A DNA stretch of 64,000 bases from Synechococcus sp. UW69 (GTDB taxonomy: Bacteria > Cyanobacteriota > Cyanobacteriia > PCC-6307 > Cyanobiaceae), in the NCBI RefSeq assembly GCF_900474185.1, contig NZ_UCNW01000011.1:1-64000 (forward strand), given 5' to 3'. Below the pieces are notes generated by a model. It saw only the letters and a list, made by a program, of their open reading frames with translations, did no database searches and was not told the DNA's origin. Below are positions 34,747 through 45,111 of the stretch, piece by piece (within the stretch, counting starts at the first letter, position 1; every line of letters starts with the position of its first letter). Made by a program: the position numbers and the translations under genes.

Positions 34747-35367
34747 CTAAGGGGTGACGATGGAATGGCCTTTCAGAACCAACTGGCCAGCAAACAGCTG
34801 GGCATGCTCGATCCGGATGGCCGGATCCATTGGAAGCAGGATGCAGGGTTCATCGTCTGTCTCAGGCCGGAAGCACAAGGTGCCTTGCTCAGCGTTAAGG
34901 CGGAAGCGACGGCGAGCCGGGTCTTGATGTGCAGCGACAACTGCATGCAACTCGATCAGATTCTCTTCAATGCTTAAGGCGCCCAAGGGGCTGAGACCCA
35001 TCAGCTGCTCAGCCATCCAGTCACCGAGCCAGCGCCAGGGCTCGGCAAGCACAGCGCTATTGAGCTGACGGCCGTTGAAGCTGACTTCACCCTCCACCTG
35101 AAATGGCTGCTGCAACGCCAGCATCTGGCCTGGAGTCAGCAGCTTCATGTCCACCGCAATCGGACCGCTGCACAACGCCACGCTCTGCAGAGGCAGCCCC
35201 TGAAAACAAACGTCCCGCGCATTAAGCGACACGCCGTCCAGACGTCCCCGCAGCAGAGACCAACTGGAACCGTTCAGATGCAGTTCGAGGCTTCCGAGGC
35301 GGTCGCAGCGGCTGCGAATCCAAAGACGCAGAGCCCCGGCGAGCACAGTGAGAAGGGGATCAGCCAC
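34747..35367 (-). CDS. DUF2993-type protein
   Basis: A 206-residue protein (MADPLLTVLAGALRLWIRSR...) with the alternating strands of the LmeA/DUF2993 family: LGSLELHLNGSSWSLLRGRL, then SLNARDVCFQGLPLQSVAL. These beta-rich domains bind lipid or lie at the membrane face; many cyanobacteria have several copies. It overlaps the hydrolase stop by eight bases and ends the three-gene run gldA-hydrolase-DUF2993. Confidence 0.7.
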   Translation of the reverse strand: MADPLLTVLAGALRLWIRSRCDRLGSLELHLNGSSWSLLRGRLDGVSLNARDVCFQGLPLQSVALCSGPIAVDMKLLTPGQMLALQQPFQVEGEVSFNGRQLNSAVLAEPWRWLGDWMAEQLMGLSPLGALSIEENLIELHAVVAAHQDPARRRFRLNAEQGTLCFRPETDDEPCILLPMDPAIRIEHAQLFAGQLVLKGHSIVTP

Positions 35368-36226
35368 AGGCCAAAAGCGAATAACAACGCTCAGCCACCC
35401 TGTGGGGCTGATCGATGTGCGGGAGGTGCCCGCAACAGGGGAACGTTTCTACAGGCCGATCCAGCAACGCCTGAAGCGCCTGTTTTTGCGGGGCGCGCAG
35501 AATGCGATCATCCGCACCCCAGATCACATGCAGTGACTGGGATGGCAGGGGTTCTCCACATCCTGCGAAACCACCACTGCGGGCAAATGCCGCCAAGGCT
35601 TCAGCCCAGCCGGGGCATTGCAGGTGCAACGAGGCAATTTGTTCTTCCGGAGCTCCCACATCAGCATCGGGATCGGCGAAGGCCTGGCGACACAGCCCCC
35701 GCCGCACGCCGGGGCGACCCAGAAACCAGGCACCAAAACGATCCAGCAGGGGCGGCACAGGCATGGGACGCCCCGTCAAACCTGCTGGAGCGAGCAGCAC
35801 AAGAGGACCCACCCGCTCGGGGTGACGCCGGGCCAACTCCACGGCCACGGAGCCGCCCATCGAGGCACCGATCACCCCAACAGGAGCCTCAGCGGGAAGC
35901 CGCTCAAGCAGGGCATCGAGATGACGCAAAACAGCGTCCGGCCCGTAGGTCAGGCCCAAGGGACGAGGTGAAAAGCCAAAACCGAACAGGTCGGGGATGA
36001 ACAGCTGAAAGCGATCGGCCAGGAGGGGAGCCAGGCGCCGGTATTCCAGAAAACTGCTGTCGAAACCATGCAGCAACAGCAAAGGAGAGCCTTGGCCGAG
36101 CACCGCCACCGGGAAGGGATCATCCAGACCCAGGCCAGGCAAATTCCACCACTGCACATCAGCGGCCAGGGTCTCGGCCTGCGGGTCAAGCAGAGCCGGC
36201 CGCAATTGATCCAGAAGCGTCTTCAA
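35360..36226 (-). CDS. Alpha/beta-fold hydrolase
   Basis: A 288-residue hydrolase with oxyanion region LLLHGFDSSFLEYRRL, nucleophile elbow GVIGASMGGSVAVEL, acid residue near VIWGADDRIL and the catalytic histidine in CCGHLPHIDQP. This is the MhpC/esterase-like group common in cyanobacteria; substrate is not evident. Its start overlaps the GldA-like gene by four bases. Confidence 0.85.
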   Translation of the reverse strand: MKTLLDQLRPALLDPQAETLAADVQWWNLPGLGLDDPFPVAVLGQGSPLLLLHGFDSSFLEYRRLAPLLADRFQLFIPDLFGFGFSPRPLGLTYGPDAVLRHLDALLERLPAEAPVGVIGASMGGSVAVELARRHPERVGPLVLLAPAGLTGRPMPVPPLLDRFGAWFLGRPGVRRGLCRQAFADPDADVGAPEEQIASLHLQCPGWAEALAAFARSGGFAGCGEPLPSQSLHVIWGADDRILRAPQKQALQALLDRPVETFPCCGHLPHIDQPHRVAERCYSLLACG

Positions 36227-37323
36227 AGGCTGATGGGGCTGAGTTCAGCGGCACCCACAAGGGCCTCCAGCAAAGCACCGGGCGTCACGGCGAAGGGCAA
36301 ATGATGCAGATCGGAACCCTCGCGACAGGCGAAGCGACACACCTCCTGCAATTCACTGAGGCTGGCCTGCGCCAGACCCAGATCATCAAGGCTGACAGGC
36401 AGAGCCAGCTGCCGCAGCAGCGGCAGCAATTGGCGGTGCGCCTGCCCGGCGAGCCGGTTGCCGCCCAGACGTTCCTCCAATCGAAGCTGCACAAGGATTC
36501 CGAAACCCACCTTCTCGCCATGGAGAACGTGGTGACACGCCTCCAGCTGGGTGAGGCCGTTGTGAACAGCATGGGCCGCGACGGTACGGCAACGGGCACC
36601 ACCAAGTCCTCCCATCACTCCGGCAGTCAGCGCGCAGGCTTCGGCGGTGCGCACCCACGCCGCGCTGTCTGGATCCTCCAGCGCCGTGAGGCTGTCGATC
36701 AGCAGTTGATCGCGGAGAACCCGTGCCATCTGCACGGCCTGCTGCACCAGACCATCGCTGCTGTCGCCACTGCTCACGGAGGCTTCGTACCACTTGGCCA
36801 GGGCATCAGCGACACCACTGGCCAGAGTGCGAGGCGGAGCTTGGCGCACCAAGCCGTGATCAAAGACGAGAAGGTCAGGGCAGCGATCCAGCGCCACATC
36901 CCCTTCGAAGGCACCTTGAGGGGAATAGATGTTGGCCAGAGCCGTCCAGCCCGCGCAAGTAGAGGCGCTCAGCGGAACGGTGATGCATGGAAGAGAAAGA
37001 CGATGGGCCAGCAGCTTGCCGGCATCCAGAACCTTTCCGCCCCCGGCTGCCAGAACGGCATCACAGCCGTCGGCTTCAGAAGACACTCTCTGGAGGTCCT
37101 GCTCACAGCAGTCGAACTGAAGCTGAGCTTGAAGAGGATTGAGTCCCTGGGCCTGCAAATCGGCGACGAAGCGCTGACGCTGCCCCGCGGTTGAGACACT
37201 GCGTCCGAGCACCAGCGGACGCGAACACAGCGCTTTGATCTGAGGCAAGGCCTCATCCCATGCTCCATCCCCCCGCAACACACTGGCGGGGGCAATGGAA
37301 TGGGACGAGATGGATCGAACCAT
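36223..37323 (-). CDS. GldA-like iron-containing alcohol dehydrogenase
   Basis: A 366-residue group III metal-dependent dehydrogenase. NAD loop AVLAAGGGKVLDAGKLLAH, substrate/nucleotide segment VPLSASTCAGWTALANIYSP and metal-ligand histidines in AAHAVHNGLTQLEACHHVLHGEKVG (two pieces) are those of glycerol dehydrogenase-like enzymes. The name glycerol dehydrogenase is by resemblance; other polyols are possible. Its start meets the clpC stop at the same base. Confidence 0.8.
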   Translation of the reverse strand: MVRSISSHSIAPASVLRGDGAWDEALPQIKALCSRPLVLGRSVSTAGQRQRFVADLQAQGLNPLQAQLQFDCCEQDLQRVSSEADGCDAVLAAGGGKVLDAGKLLAHRLSLPCITVPLSASTCAGWTALANIYSPQGAFEGDVALDRCPDLLVFDHGLVRQAPPRTLASGVADALAKWYEASVSSGDSSDGLVQQAVQMARVLRDQLLIDSLTALEDPDSAAWVRTAEACALTAGVMGGLGGARCRTVAAHAVHNGLTQLEACHHVLHGEKVGFGILVQLRLEERLGGNRLAGQAHRQLLPLLRQLALPVSLDDLGLAQASLSELQEVCRFACREGSDLHHLPFAVTPGALLEALVGAAELSPISL

Positions 37324-39860
37324 CAGAGGCTTGCACCTGCCAGTTGCGGTGCCGCTTCCACCTGACCTTTGTGACGCACAACCACCTTCTTGTTCTCGTC
37401 GACATCAACCTCGGCATGGTCGCCGTCCTTGATCCGACCTGACAGCACTTCTTCTGCGAGGGAGTCTTCGAGAAGACGCATGACGGCACGACGCAGGGGA
37501 CGTGCGCCATAGGCAGGGTTGTATCCCTCCTCAACAAGACGTTCCTTGAACGCATCGGACACGGTGAGGGTGATGCCCTTCTCGCCCATGCGACCAAAGA
37601 CTTCCTTGAGCATGATCTCGGCGATCTGCTTGACCTCCTCGCGGTTGAGCTGACGGAAGACAATGATCTCGTCGAGACGGTTGAGAAATTCAGGACGGAA
37701 GTACTGCTTGAGCTCCTCATTCACCAAGGAGCGAATCCTGGTGTATTGAGAATCTTCAGCGCTTTCACCGGAGAACTCGAAGCCAAGGCCGCCACCCCCC
37801 TTCTCGATGACCTTCGAACCGATGTTCGACGTCATGATGATCAGGGTGTTCTTGAAGTCAACTGTGCGGCCCTTGGAGTCGGTGAGACGACCATCTTCCA
37901 GGAGTTGCAGCAGCAGGTTGAACACATCGGGGTGCGCTTTTTCGATTTCATCGAAGAGCACCACGGTGTAAGGGCGCCGACGCACCGCCTCAGTGAGCTG
38001 TCCGCCTTCGTTGAAGCCCACGTAGCCAGGAGGCGAGCCGATCAGCTTGCTGACCGTGTGGCGCTCCATGAATTCCGACATGTCGAGGCGGATCATGGCC
38101 TCTTCGCTGCCGAAGAAATAGGTCGCCAGAGCTTTGGTGAGCTCGGTTTTACCAACACCCGTGGGGCCGGAGAAGATGAAACTTGCAATCGGTCGATTGG
38201 GGTTCTTCAAACCAACCCGGGCCCGGCGGATGGCCTTGGACACGGCTTTCACCGCTTCGTCCTGACCGATGAGGCGTTTGTGGAGGGTTTCCTCCATGTT
38301 GAGCAGCTTGACCGACTCGCTCTCAGTCAGCTTCTGCACCGGGACACCGGTCCAGGAGGCAACGATCTGAGCGATGTCCTCCTCATTCACCATGGGGGAA
38401 CTGTCTGAAGCAACCGACTCGGCAGCCGTCGTTTCACCGGGCTCTGAAGAAGTGTCGGCTTTGACCTCGTCCTTGTTGGCTTGCAGCAGGGAACGAATCT
38501 GCTCCCGCAGCTCTACTTCCTTCTCACGCAACTCACCCGCCTTGGTGAAGTCCTGATCGCGGACAGCATCCTCTTTGTCCTTCTGGACGGAACGCAGCTC
38601 CTTATCAACCTCCTTCGCAGCAGGAGGCAACTTCGAATTGAGCAGGCGGACCCTGGAGCCAGCTTCATCGATCAGGTCGATGGCCTTGTCGGGCAGGAAG
38701 CGATCAGAGATGTACCGATCACCAAGGGTTGCCGCCGCGACAAGCGCTTCATCGGTGATTTTGAGGCGGTGATGCTGCTCATAACGCTCTCGAAGACCGC
38801 GAAGGATTTCGATGGTGTCATCGATGGACGGCTCACCGACATTGACCGGCTGAAAACGCCGTTCCAAAGCAGCATCCCGTTCGATGTGCTTGCGGTACTC
38901 GTCGAGGGTGGTGGCGCCAATGCACTGCAACTCACCACGAGCAAGCGCCGGCTTGAGAATGTTGGCAGCGTCGATGGCACCTTCAGCAGCACCTGCACCG
39001 ATCAAGGTGTGAACTTCGTCGATCACGAGGATGACGTTTCCGGCCGACTTGATCTCCTCCATGATCTTTTTGAGACGCTCCTCAAACTCACCCCGGTACT
39101 TGGTACCAGCAACCAACAAGCCGATATCAAGGGTCAGGACGCGCTTGTCTTCGAGGATGTCGGGAATATCTCCCTGCTGAATGCGCTGGGCCAGGCCTTC
39201 AGCGATGGCCGTCTTACCGACGCCGGGCTCACCGATCAGAACTGGATTGTTCTTGGTACGGCGCCCAAGGATTTGGATGACGCGATCGATTTCGTTGTGA
39301 CGGCCCACAACTGGATCGAGTTTCGCCTCTGTCGCGAGCTGCGTGAGGTTGTTACCGAACTCATCGAGGGTGGGAGTCTTGGTGGAGCCCTTTCCACCAC
39401 CGCCGCCACCGGCAGACACTTCGGCCGTTTCACCCAGCATGCGAATCACTTGGGTTCGCACCTTGGCCAGGTCGACACCGAGGTTCTCCAGAACCCGGGC
39501 CGCTACACCTTCGCCCTCTCGGATGAGACCGAGCAACAGGTGCTCCGTACCGATGTAGTTGTGACCAAGCTGACGAGCCTCTTCAAGAGAGAGCTCCAGA
39601 ACACGCTTGGCGCGGGGAGTGAACGGAATTTCAACGGCAACGAAACCGGACCCACGCCCAATGATTTTCTCTACTTCCACCCGGGCATCCTTGAGGTTGA
39701 CGCCCATGGACTTGAGGACCTTGGCAGCTACACCCGTTCCTTCGCCAATGAGACCGAGGAGTATCTGTTCGGTTCCAACAAAGTTGTGACCAAGCCTGCG
39801 AGCCTCTTCTTGGGCCAGCATGATCACTTTGATGGCCTTCTCGGTGAAACGTTCGAACAT
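37323..39860 (-). CDS. clpC: ATP-dependent Clp protease ATPase subunit ClpC
   Basis: An 845-residue AAA+ unfoldase that feeds ClpP/R. Two N-repeats ([20 protein letters not shown] and [20 protein letters not shown]), Walker A GEPGVGKT, a UVR motif ([20 protein letters not shown]), second Walker A GPTGVGKT and arginine-finger region [15 protein letters not shown] are present in order. Length and motifs match the essential ClpC of cyanobacteria. The 175 bases upstream contain its promoter region and the rimI terminator. Confidence 0.97.
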   Translation of the reverse strand: MFERFTEKAIKVIMLAQEEARRLGHNFVGTEQILLGLIGEGTGVAAKVLKSMGVNLKDARVEVEKIIGRGSGFVAVEIPFTPRAKRVLELSLEEARQLGHNYIGTEHLLLGLIREGEGVAARVLENLGVDLAKVRTQVIRMLGETAEVSAGGGGGGKGSTKTPTLDEFGNNLTQLATEAKLDPVVGRHNEIDRVIQILGRRTKNNPVLIGEPGVGKTAIAEGLAQRIQQGDIPDILEDKRVLTLDIGLLVAGTKYRGEFEERLKKIMEEIKSAGNVILVIDEVHTLIGAGAAEGAIDAANILKPALARGELQCIGATTLDEYRKHIERDAALERRFQPVNVGEPSIDDTIEILRGLRERYEQHHRLKITDEALVAAATLGDRYISDRFLPDKAIDLIDEAGSRVRLLNSKLPPAAKEVDKELRSVQKDKEDAVRDQDFTKAGELREKEVELREQIRSLLQANKDEVKADTSSEPGETTAAESVASDSSPMVNEEDIAQIVASWTGVPVQKLTESESVKLLNMEETLHKRLIGQDEAVKAVSKAIRRARVGLKNPNRPIASFIFSGPTGVGKTELTKALATYFFGSEEAMIRLDMSEFMERHTVSKLIGSPPGYVGFNEGGQLTEAVRRRPYTVVLFDEIEKAHPDVFNLLLQLLEDGRLTDSKGRTVDFKNTLIIMTSNIGSKVIEKGGGGLGFEFSGESAEDSQYTRIRSLVNEELKQYFRPEFLNRLDEIIVFRQLNREEVKQIAEIMLKEVFGRMGEKGITLTVSDAFKERLVEEGYNPAYGARPLRRAVMRLLEDSLAEEVLSGRIKDGDHAEVDVDENKKVVVRHKGQVEAAPQLAGASL

Positions 39861-39964
39861 CGCTGGGCCAATGCAGTGATGTAACCAAGCTATCAGGGTT
39901 GAGGGACCGCCGCGAGTGTTCGGTTTGTACGGTCACTTTCCAGTCTGAGACTGGCCTTGAGCGC

Positions 39965-39998
39965 GCAAAAAATAACAATGAATCCCACAAGATTCACT
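39965..39998 (-). terminator. Likely terminator after rimI
   Basis: On the minus strand TGAATC pairs with GATTCA around TTGTGG and is followed by TTGTTATTTTTT. A second perfect hairpin, GTTTCCC/GGGAAAC at 40009-40028, sits between it and the rimI stop and may add to the stop signal, although it lacks its own T run. Confidence 0.65.
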
Positions 39999-40037
39999 GC
40001 TTATTTTTGTTTCCCAGGGACGGGAAACCGAACAACA

Positions 40038-40577
40038 TCAATCCGACGTTGGAGATGTCGGTGGTGGGATGCGACACCACTGAATGAGGGCATCGCGACC
40101 ATCGGAGTAGTACCCGGAACGGGTGCCTGCGGTGCGGAAACCGTTCCGGGCGTAAAGCGCCAGAGCGGCAACGTTGTCGCTGGCCACCTCGAGCGTGGCG
40201 TGCACCGCACCAACCCGACGTGCCCGTTGCAACAGTGCTTGTAAAAGAAGACCTCCATAGCCGCTGCGGCGACTGGCCGGATCCACAGCAACTGCCGTGA
40301 TGTGGAGTTCATCGGCCACCAACCAGCCGCAGGCAACTCCTATCAATGTTTCGGAGTCAACAAGACCGATGCAGAGGCGCCTGGTGTCGTCCAGCTCACG
40401 CCGCCATTGGTCAGCCGTCCAAAGACCATCGAGAGCAGTCTGATCCAGAACCAGACAGGCGTGCTGCCATGAGGGATCAAGACGCAGGATCTGCAGGGTC
40501 GATCCACCCACCGCAGGGTCGATTCCTAGATTGCCCTTCGACGCCGACACTCCGTGACCCAAACCATCACTAGTCAA
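40038..40577 (-). CDS. rimI: Ribosomal-protein-alanine N-acetyltransferase, RimI-like
   Basis: A GNAT protein of up to 179 residues. Acetyl-CoA site VDPASRRSGYGGLLLQALLQ, then VASDNVAALALYARNGFRTA and SGYYSDGRDALIQW, which are RimI-like. The frame starts 24 bases inside the divergent lysA gene; a later GTG (in PAVGGSTL) may be the true start and would remove the overlap. Substrate could be ribosomal S18 or another protein N-terminus. Confidence 0.82.
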   Translation of the reverse strand: MTSDGLGHGVSASKGNLGIDPAVGGSTLQILRLDPSWQHACLVLDQTALDGLWTADQWRRELDDTRRLCIGLVDSETLIGVACGWLVADELHITAVAVDPASRRSGYGGLLLQALLQRARRVGAVHATLEVASDNVAALALYARNGFRTAGTRSGYYSDGRDALIQWCRIPPPTSPTSD

Positions 40578-41933
40578 CGGCCCTTCGAGGCGAACCGGGA
40601 TGCGGAGAGCCCCAATCGCAACCTGGCACCGCTTACAACCGAGCTCGACGCCACAGACCGACTGGTCGTCGGAGGTTGTCGTCTCAGTGATCTGGCGGCG
40701 CGCTACGGCACACCTTTATATGTGCTGGATGAGGCGACCGTTCGCGTCACCTGCCGGGCCTATCGCGAGGCTCTGGCCAAGCACTACGCAGGTTCATCTC
40801 TGCCGATCTACGCCTCAAAAGCCAATAGCTCCCTGGTGATGAGCAGCATTGCGGCCTCTGAGGGCTTGGGCCTGGATGCCGTTTCCGCCGGTGAACTGCT
40901 GACGGCGCTGCGCGGAGGGATGCCAGGGGAGCGCATGGTGCTCCACGGAAACAACAAATCCGACGAGGAGCTGCTGCTCGCCTACGCCAACAAGGTCACG
41001 ATCGTTGTGGACAACCAACACGATCTGGATCGCCTGGCCGAACTGGTGCCCGCTGGATCAGAACCAGCGCGCCTGATGCTGCGCTTCACCCCAGGCATTG
41101 AGTGCCATACGCACGAATACATCCGCACGGGTCACCTAGACAGCAAGTTCGGCTTCGATCCCGATCAGGTGGAGCCCGTGCTGCGCAAACTTGTGGGACA
41201 ACCCTGGGCCCAACTCACCGGCCTGCACGCCCACATCGGATCTCAAATCTTTGAACTCGAACCCCACCGTGATCTAGCCGCGGTGATGGCCGACAAACTG
41301 AAGCTCGCCCGCGACCTGGGCCATCCCGTCAACGACCTCAACGTTGGAGGCGGACTTGGGATCCGCTATGTGGAATCCGATGATCCGCCGAGCATTGAGC
41401 AATGGATCAAGGTGGTGGCCGAAGCCGTCACAGCGGCATGCCGTGAGCGTGGCCTCGAGCTGCCACGGTTGATGTGCGAGCCGGGCCGTTCGCTGGTGGC
41501 GACCGCCGGTGTGACCTTGTACACCGTGGGCTCCCGCAAAACGATCCCCAACGTCCGCACCTACGTGGCCATCGACGGTGGAATGAGCGACAACCCCCGC
41601 CCGATCACCTACCAATCGCTTTACACCTGTTACCTGGCTGACCGCCCTCTGGCCCAGGCTGACGAAAGCGTGAATCTGGTGGGCAAGCACTGTGAATCCG
41701 GCGATGTGCTGCTGAAGGACCTTCCCCTGCCCAGCACCGAGAGCGGAGACATCGTTGCCGTGTTCGCGACCGGTGCCTACAACGCCTCGATGAGCTCGAA
41801 CTACAACCGGATCCCGAGGCCTGCAGCCGTCTTGGTGCACGACGGATCCGCGGAGCTGGTGCAAAAGCGAGAGCAGCCGGATGACCTGCTGCGCTACGAC
41901 GTTTTGCCAGAACGATTCAACGCGTTACGTTGA
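40554..41933 (+). CDS. lysA: Diaminopimelate decarboxylase
   Basis: A 459-residue PLP fold-type III enzyme for the last step of lysine synthesis. Motifs: YGTPLYVLDEATVR, PLP-lysine YASKANSSLVM, HGNNKSDEELLLA, GLHAHIGSQIFE, VGGGLGIRY, EPGRSLVATAGV and HCESGDVLL. It starts with GTG. It leads the lysA-cdaA-uppS-bioB run; the gap to cdaA is 22 bases. Confidence 0.96.
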   Translation: MTQTITSQRPFEANRDAESPNRNLAPLTTELDATDRLVVGGCRLSDLAARYGTPLYVLDEATVRVTCRAYREALAKHYAGSSLPIYASKANSSLVMSSIAASEGLGLDAVSAGELLTALRGGMPGERMVLHGNNKSDEELLLAYANKVTIVVDNQHDLDRLAELVPAGSEPARLMLRFTPGIECHTHEYIRTGHLDSKFGFDPDQVEPVLRKLVGQPWAQLTGLHAHIGSQIFELEPHRDLAAVMADKLKLARDLGHPVNDLNVGGGLGIRYVESDDPPSIEQWIKVVAEAVTAACRERGLELPRLMCEPGRSLVATAGVTLYTVGSRKTIPNVRTYVAIDGGMSDNPRPITYQSLYTCYLADRPLAQADESVNLVGKHCESGDVLLKDLPLPSTESGDIVAVFATGAYNASMSSNYNRIPRPAAVLVHDGSAELVQKREQPDDLLRYDVLPERFNALR

Positions 41934-41955
41934 CGTCAGCGGTTCGTAGATCGGA

Positions 41956-42786
41956 GTGAACGTGTTGGCGGTGGTGGATCCGCGCCTGGTGCTCGACGTT
42001 CTCTTTGCATCTTCCATCGGCTTTCTTCTGTTCTCGCGCGTCAACGAGCAGCGCACCCTCTGGTTGCTGCGGGGCTGGTTGTTCCTGGTGGCCATGGCCT
42101 GGTTTGTCCAGCGATTCGCCAACCTGCCTCTCACCACAAAACTGGTGGACGGGTTGGTGATGGCCTGCTCGCTATCGCTGGCCATTCTTTGGCAGGGGGA
42201 GCTGCGGCGCTTGATGGAGCTGCTGGGAACTGGTCGACTGGCGGTGTTGCTGGGGAATCCCCAGAAGGAGTTCCGGGCATCCGCCGGCACCGTGAGCCAG
42301 ATCACCGATGCCGCTGGCCGGCTGTCTCAGCTGCGCCGTGGGGCCTTGATCGTTGTTGACCTGGGGAGCGACCTCAGGCCCGAGGATTTTCTCAATCCCG
42401 GTGTTGCTATCGGCGCAGTGCTGAGTCGCGAGTTGATGCTGAATCTGTTTGCTGCCGACACACCACTGCACGATGGTGCCGTTCTGGTGCGTGGGAACCG
42501 GATCGAATCGGCCGGGGTCATTCTTCCGCTCTCCCGGCACAGCGTGAGTCGTTTCGGCACTCGGCATCTGGCGGCGCTTGGCATTACCGAACGCTTTGAT
42601 CGCTGCATCTGCATCGTGGTATCCGAGGAAACAGGGACGCTGTCCCTGGCCAACCAGGGCAAGCTGGAACGCCCGATCACGAGCTCTCGCCTTAAGGAAC
42701 TGCTGCAGGAGCTGTTCAGCACCGCCGAATCGATGCCGCCGGCACGACGTACGGTGGGAAGCTCTCAGTCTGAATCGCTGTCTTGA
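41956..42786 (+). CDS. cdaA: Diadenylate cyclase CdaA (c-di-AMP synthase)
   Basis: A 276-residue membrane enzyme with three N-terminal helices (residues 11-28, 38-52, 64-79) and a DAC domain carrying [15 protein letters not shown] (DGA at 173-175) and [11 protein letters not shown], the two catalytic motifs that join two ATP into c-di-AMP. No CdaR gene follows, unlike in Firmicutes. It starts GTG and its end overlaps uppS by four bases. In cyanobacteria c-di-AMP has been linked to osmotic and night-time survival. Confidence 0.95.
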   Translation: MNVLAVVDPRLVLDVLFASSIGFLLFSRVNEQRTLWLLRGWLFLVAMAWFVQRFANLPLTTKLVDGLVMACSLSLAILWQGELRRLMELLGTGRLAVLLGNPQKEFRASAGTVSQITDAAGRLSQLRRGALIVVDLGSDLRPEDFLNPGVAIGAVLSRELMLNLFAADTPLHDGAVLVRGNRIESAGVILPLSRHSVSRFGTRHLAALGITERFDRCICIVVSEETGTLSLANQGKLERPITSSRLKELLQELFSTAESMPPARRTVGSSQSESLS

Positions 42787-43565
42787 GCCGCCCTCCGGCC
42801 ACCAGCACTGACACGGCCGATCGTTCGCTTCTCCCTGCGGACCTCGACCCAGGCCGGCTCCCGCAGCACGTGGCCTTGATCATGGATGGCAACGGACGTT
42901 GGGCGAAATCGCGCGGGTTACCTCGGGTGATGGGGCACCGTGCCGGCGTGGAGGCATTGAAAACCAGCCTGCGGCTCTGCAGCGACTGGGGCATCCCAGC
43001 CTTGACGGCCTACGCCTTCTCCACGGAGAACTGGTCGCGTCCAGGGGAGGAGGTGAATTTCCTGATGACCCTGTTCGAACGGGTGTTGCAGGCCGAACTT
43101 CAGGCACTGGAAGCCGAACAGGTGCGGATTCGCTTTCTCGGAGATCTGGAAGCCTTGCCCCAGAAACTGCAGCAGTTGATCGCTGACGCCACGACCCGTA
43201 CAGCCTCCAACAACGGCATTCATTTCAACGTGTGCACGAATTACGGCGGGCGACGGGAACTGGTGCAGGCAGCCCAGCGCCTCGCCCGACGCGCTGCAGC
43301 GGGGGAGCTCGATCCGGACAGCATCGATGAGAACAGCATCGCCGCTGAATTGTTCACCGCTGGCGAGCAGGATCCCGATCTGTTGATCCGCACCAGCGGG
43401 GAACACCGCATCAGCAATTTTCTGCTCTGGCAGCTGGCCTATGCCGAAATCCACGTCACCGACGTGCTCTGGCCCGACTTCAATGCCGATGCGTTGAAAG
43501 AGGCCCTACTCGATTTCCAACGCCGTAACCGCCGCTTCGGCGGACTCGATCCGATCAGCCCATGA
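42783..43565 (+). CDS. uppS: Undecaprenyl diphosphate synthase (cis-prenyltransferase)
   Basis: A 260-residue enzyme making the C55 lipid carrier for cell wall. Motifs: [31 protein letters not shown], and [20 protein letters not shown]. Starts with TTG inside the cdaA end and overlaps bioB by four bases, so three genes are translationally coupled. Confidence 0.96.
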   Translation: MSRPPATSTDTADRSLLPADLDPGRLPQHVALIMDGNGRWAKSRGLPRVMGHRAGVEALKTSLRLCSDWGIPALTAYAFSTENWSRPGEEVNFLMTLFERVLQAELQALEAEQVRIRFLGDLEALPQKLQQLIADATTRTASNNGIHFNVCTNYGGRRELVQAAQRLARRAAAGELDPDSIDENSIAAELFTAGEQDPDLLIRTSGEHRISNFLLWQLAYAEIHVTDVLWPDFNADALKEALLDFQRRNRRFGGLDPISP

Positions 43566-44554
43566 CGCTCAGCATCCGCCACAACTGGACCACCGCGGAG
43601 ATCCAGACCCTGCTGGAACTCCCCTTGATGGAGCTGCTTTGGCAGGCGCAAACCATTCATCGTGAGGCCAACCCTGGCTATCGGGTGCAGCTGGCCTCGC
43701 TGCTGAGTGTGAAAACAGGGGGCTGCGAAGAGGATTGCGCTTACTGCTCTCAGTCGATCCATAACAGCAGTGATGTGGCGGCCTTTGAGGCCCAAATGCA
43801 GGTGGAACCGGTGCTGCAGCGCGCCCGAGCTGCCAAGGAGGCCGGTGCCGATCGCTTCTGCATGGGCTGGGCCTGGCGGGAAATCCGCGACGGTGCCCCC
43901 TTCGAAGCCATGCTTGAGATGGTGCGCGGAGTGCGCGGCATGGGGATGGAGGCCTGCGTGACCGCGGGGATGCTTACCGATCAACAAGCGGAACGATTAG
44001 CCGCAGCCGGGCTCACGGCCTACAACCACAACCTCGACACCAGCCCCGAGCACTACGACCAAATCATCTCCACACGCACTTATCAAGAGCGGCTGGAAAC
44101 ACTCCAACGCGTCCGCAACGCCGGTGTCACCCTCTGCTGTGGCGGCATCATCGGCATGGGAGAAACCCTGCGGGACCGAGCCTCGATGCTGCAGGTGCTC
44201 GCCAGCATGAACCCTCATCCCGAAAGCGTGCCGGTGAACGGATTGGTGGCCGTTGAAGGCACCCCTTTGGAAGAGCAAGCCCCCTTTGAGCCCTTGGAGC
44301 TGGTGCGGATGGTGGCGACCGCCAGAATCCTGATGCCACACGCCCGGGTGCGGTTGAGCGCGGGCCGTGAATCGATGAGCCGGGAAGCCCAGATTCTCTG
44401 CCTCCAGGCAGGTGCCGATTCAATCTTCTACGGCGATGTTCTGCTCACCACTGGAAACCCCGATGTGGAGGCCGATCGCCAGCTGCTCGCCGATGCCGGG
44501 GTAACCGCCAACTGGCAGGAGGAGGCTGCTCCTGCCAACTGTGCTCCCCGCTAA
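43562..44554 (+). CDS. bioB: Biotin synthase
   Basis: A 330-residue radical-SAM enzyme that inserts sulfur into dethiobiotin. The cluster motif is [15 protein letters not shown] (Cys55, Cys59, Cys62); [22 protein letters not shown] and [13 protein letters not shown] are also typical. The last member of the coupled lysA-cdaA-uppS-bioB run. No terminator with a T run is visible right after it. Confidence 0.96.
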   Translation: MTLSIRHNWTTAEIQTLLELPLMELLWQAQTIHREANPGYRVQLASLLSVKTGGCEEDCAYCSQSIHNSSDVAAFEAQMQVEPVLQRARAAKEAGADRFCMGWAWREIRDGAPFEAMLEMVRGVRGMGMEACVTAGMLTDQQAERLAAAGLTAYNHNLDTSPEHYDQIISTRTYQERLETLQRVRNAGVTLCCGGIIGMGETLRDRASMLQVLASMNPHPESVPVNGLVAVEGTPLEEQAPFEPLELVRMVATARILMPHARVRLSAGRESMSREAQILCLQAGADSIFYGDVLLTTGNPDVEADRQLLADAGVTANWQEEAAPANCAPR

Positions 44555-44697
44555 ACAAGACGCGCCCCATTCCGAACCCCCGACAACATCTGCGGGACGC
44601 TTGCAGAACAAACTTCCGCAATCGTTAGGCCCAACTCCAGTGGGTGTTGATTAAGCAGACTGATTTTCGACAGCCCTATGGATGAAACGCCTAAGCA

Positions 44698-44742
44698 ATG
44701 ACATCGGCCATCCTTTCCATTGAAAGGACTGAGCGATGTCAT
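44698..44742. repeat. Long two-part inverted repeat (stem-loop)
   Basis: ATGACATCG at 44698-44706 pairs perfectly with CGATGTCAT at 44734-44742; inside it TCCTTTC (44711-44717) pairs with GAAAGGA (44722-44728) around a four-base CATT loop. The two stems are separated by a small internal loop. No T run follows on either strand, so it is not an ordinary terminator. Confidence 0.85.
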
Positions 44743-45076
44743 CAATTGGTCGAGATCACTCCTCCACAGAAACGTTCTCTAAAGGACCGTTGCATGCTCC
44801 ACGGAGTGCGTCTTCTGTTTAGGCATCATAAATTTTGCATCCGGGTGCAGTTGGCGACACATCGCAACGCTCTTCCCAGTACAGGTCGTGTTGCGACTGG
44901 ATTGCTTGTCGAGGCTCGGAATCCTGCTTGGATTGCGTTTTATCGACCAAACCGAGAGGGATGCAGATATCAAAAAAACCAGAGCAGATCGTGATCATCG
45001 CTATCCTTGATACTGATTTCTGTCTACTCCTCTAGGCGATAAAAACAATAGGTACTTAACCCGAGAAGAGGAAGCG

Positions 45077-45111
45077 AAAGGATCACCTCACAAACATGAG
45101 GCGACCCTTTT
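45077..45111 (+). terminator. Possible terminator-like hairpin, orphan
   Basis: AAAGG and CCTCA pair with TGAGG and CCTTT around CAAACA, with a small internal loop, ending in four T. It could end a short transcript from the upstream gene-free stretch; no gene to assign it to. Confidence 0.35.

Noticed and set aside
38481-39884. 467-codon plus-strand frame across clpC
   Set aside because: Antisense shadow of a highly conserved gene; no family resemblance.
44698-44994. 98-codon frame in the hairpin-rich gap
   Set aside because: Starts inside the stem-loop, no ribosome-binding site, and composition unlike real proteins here.
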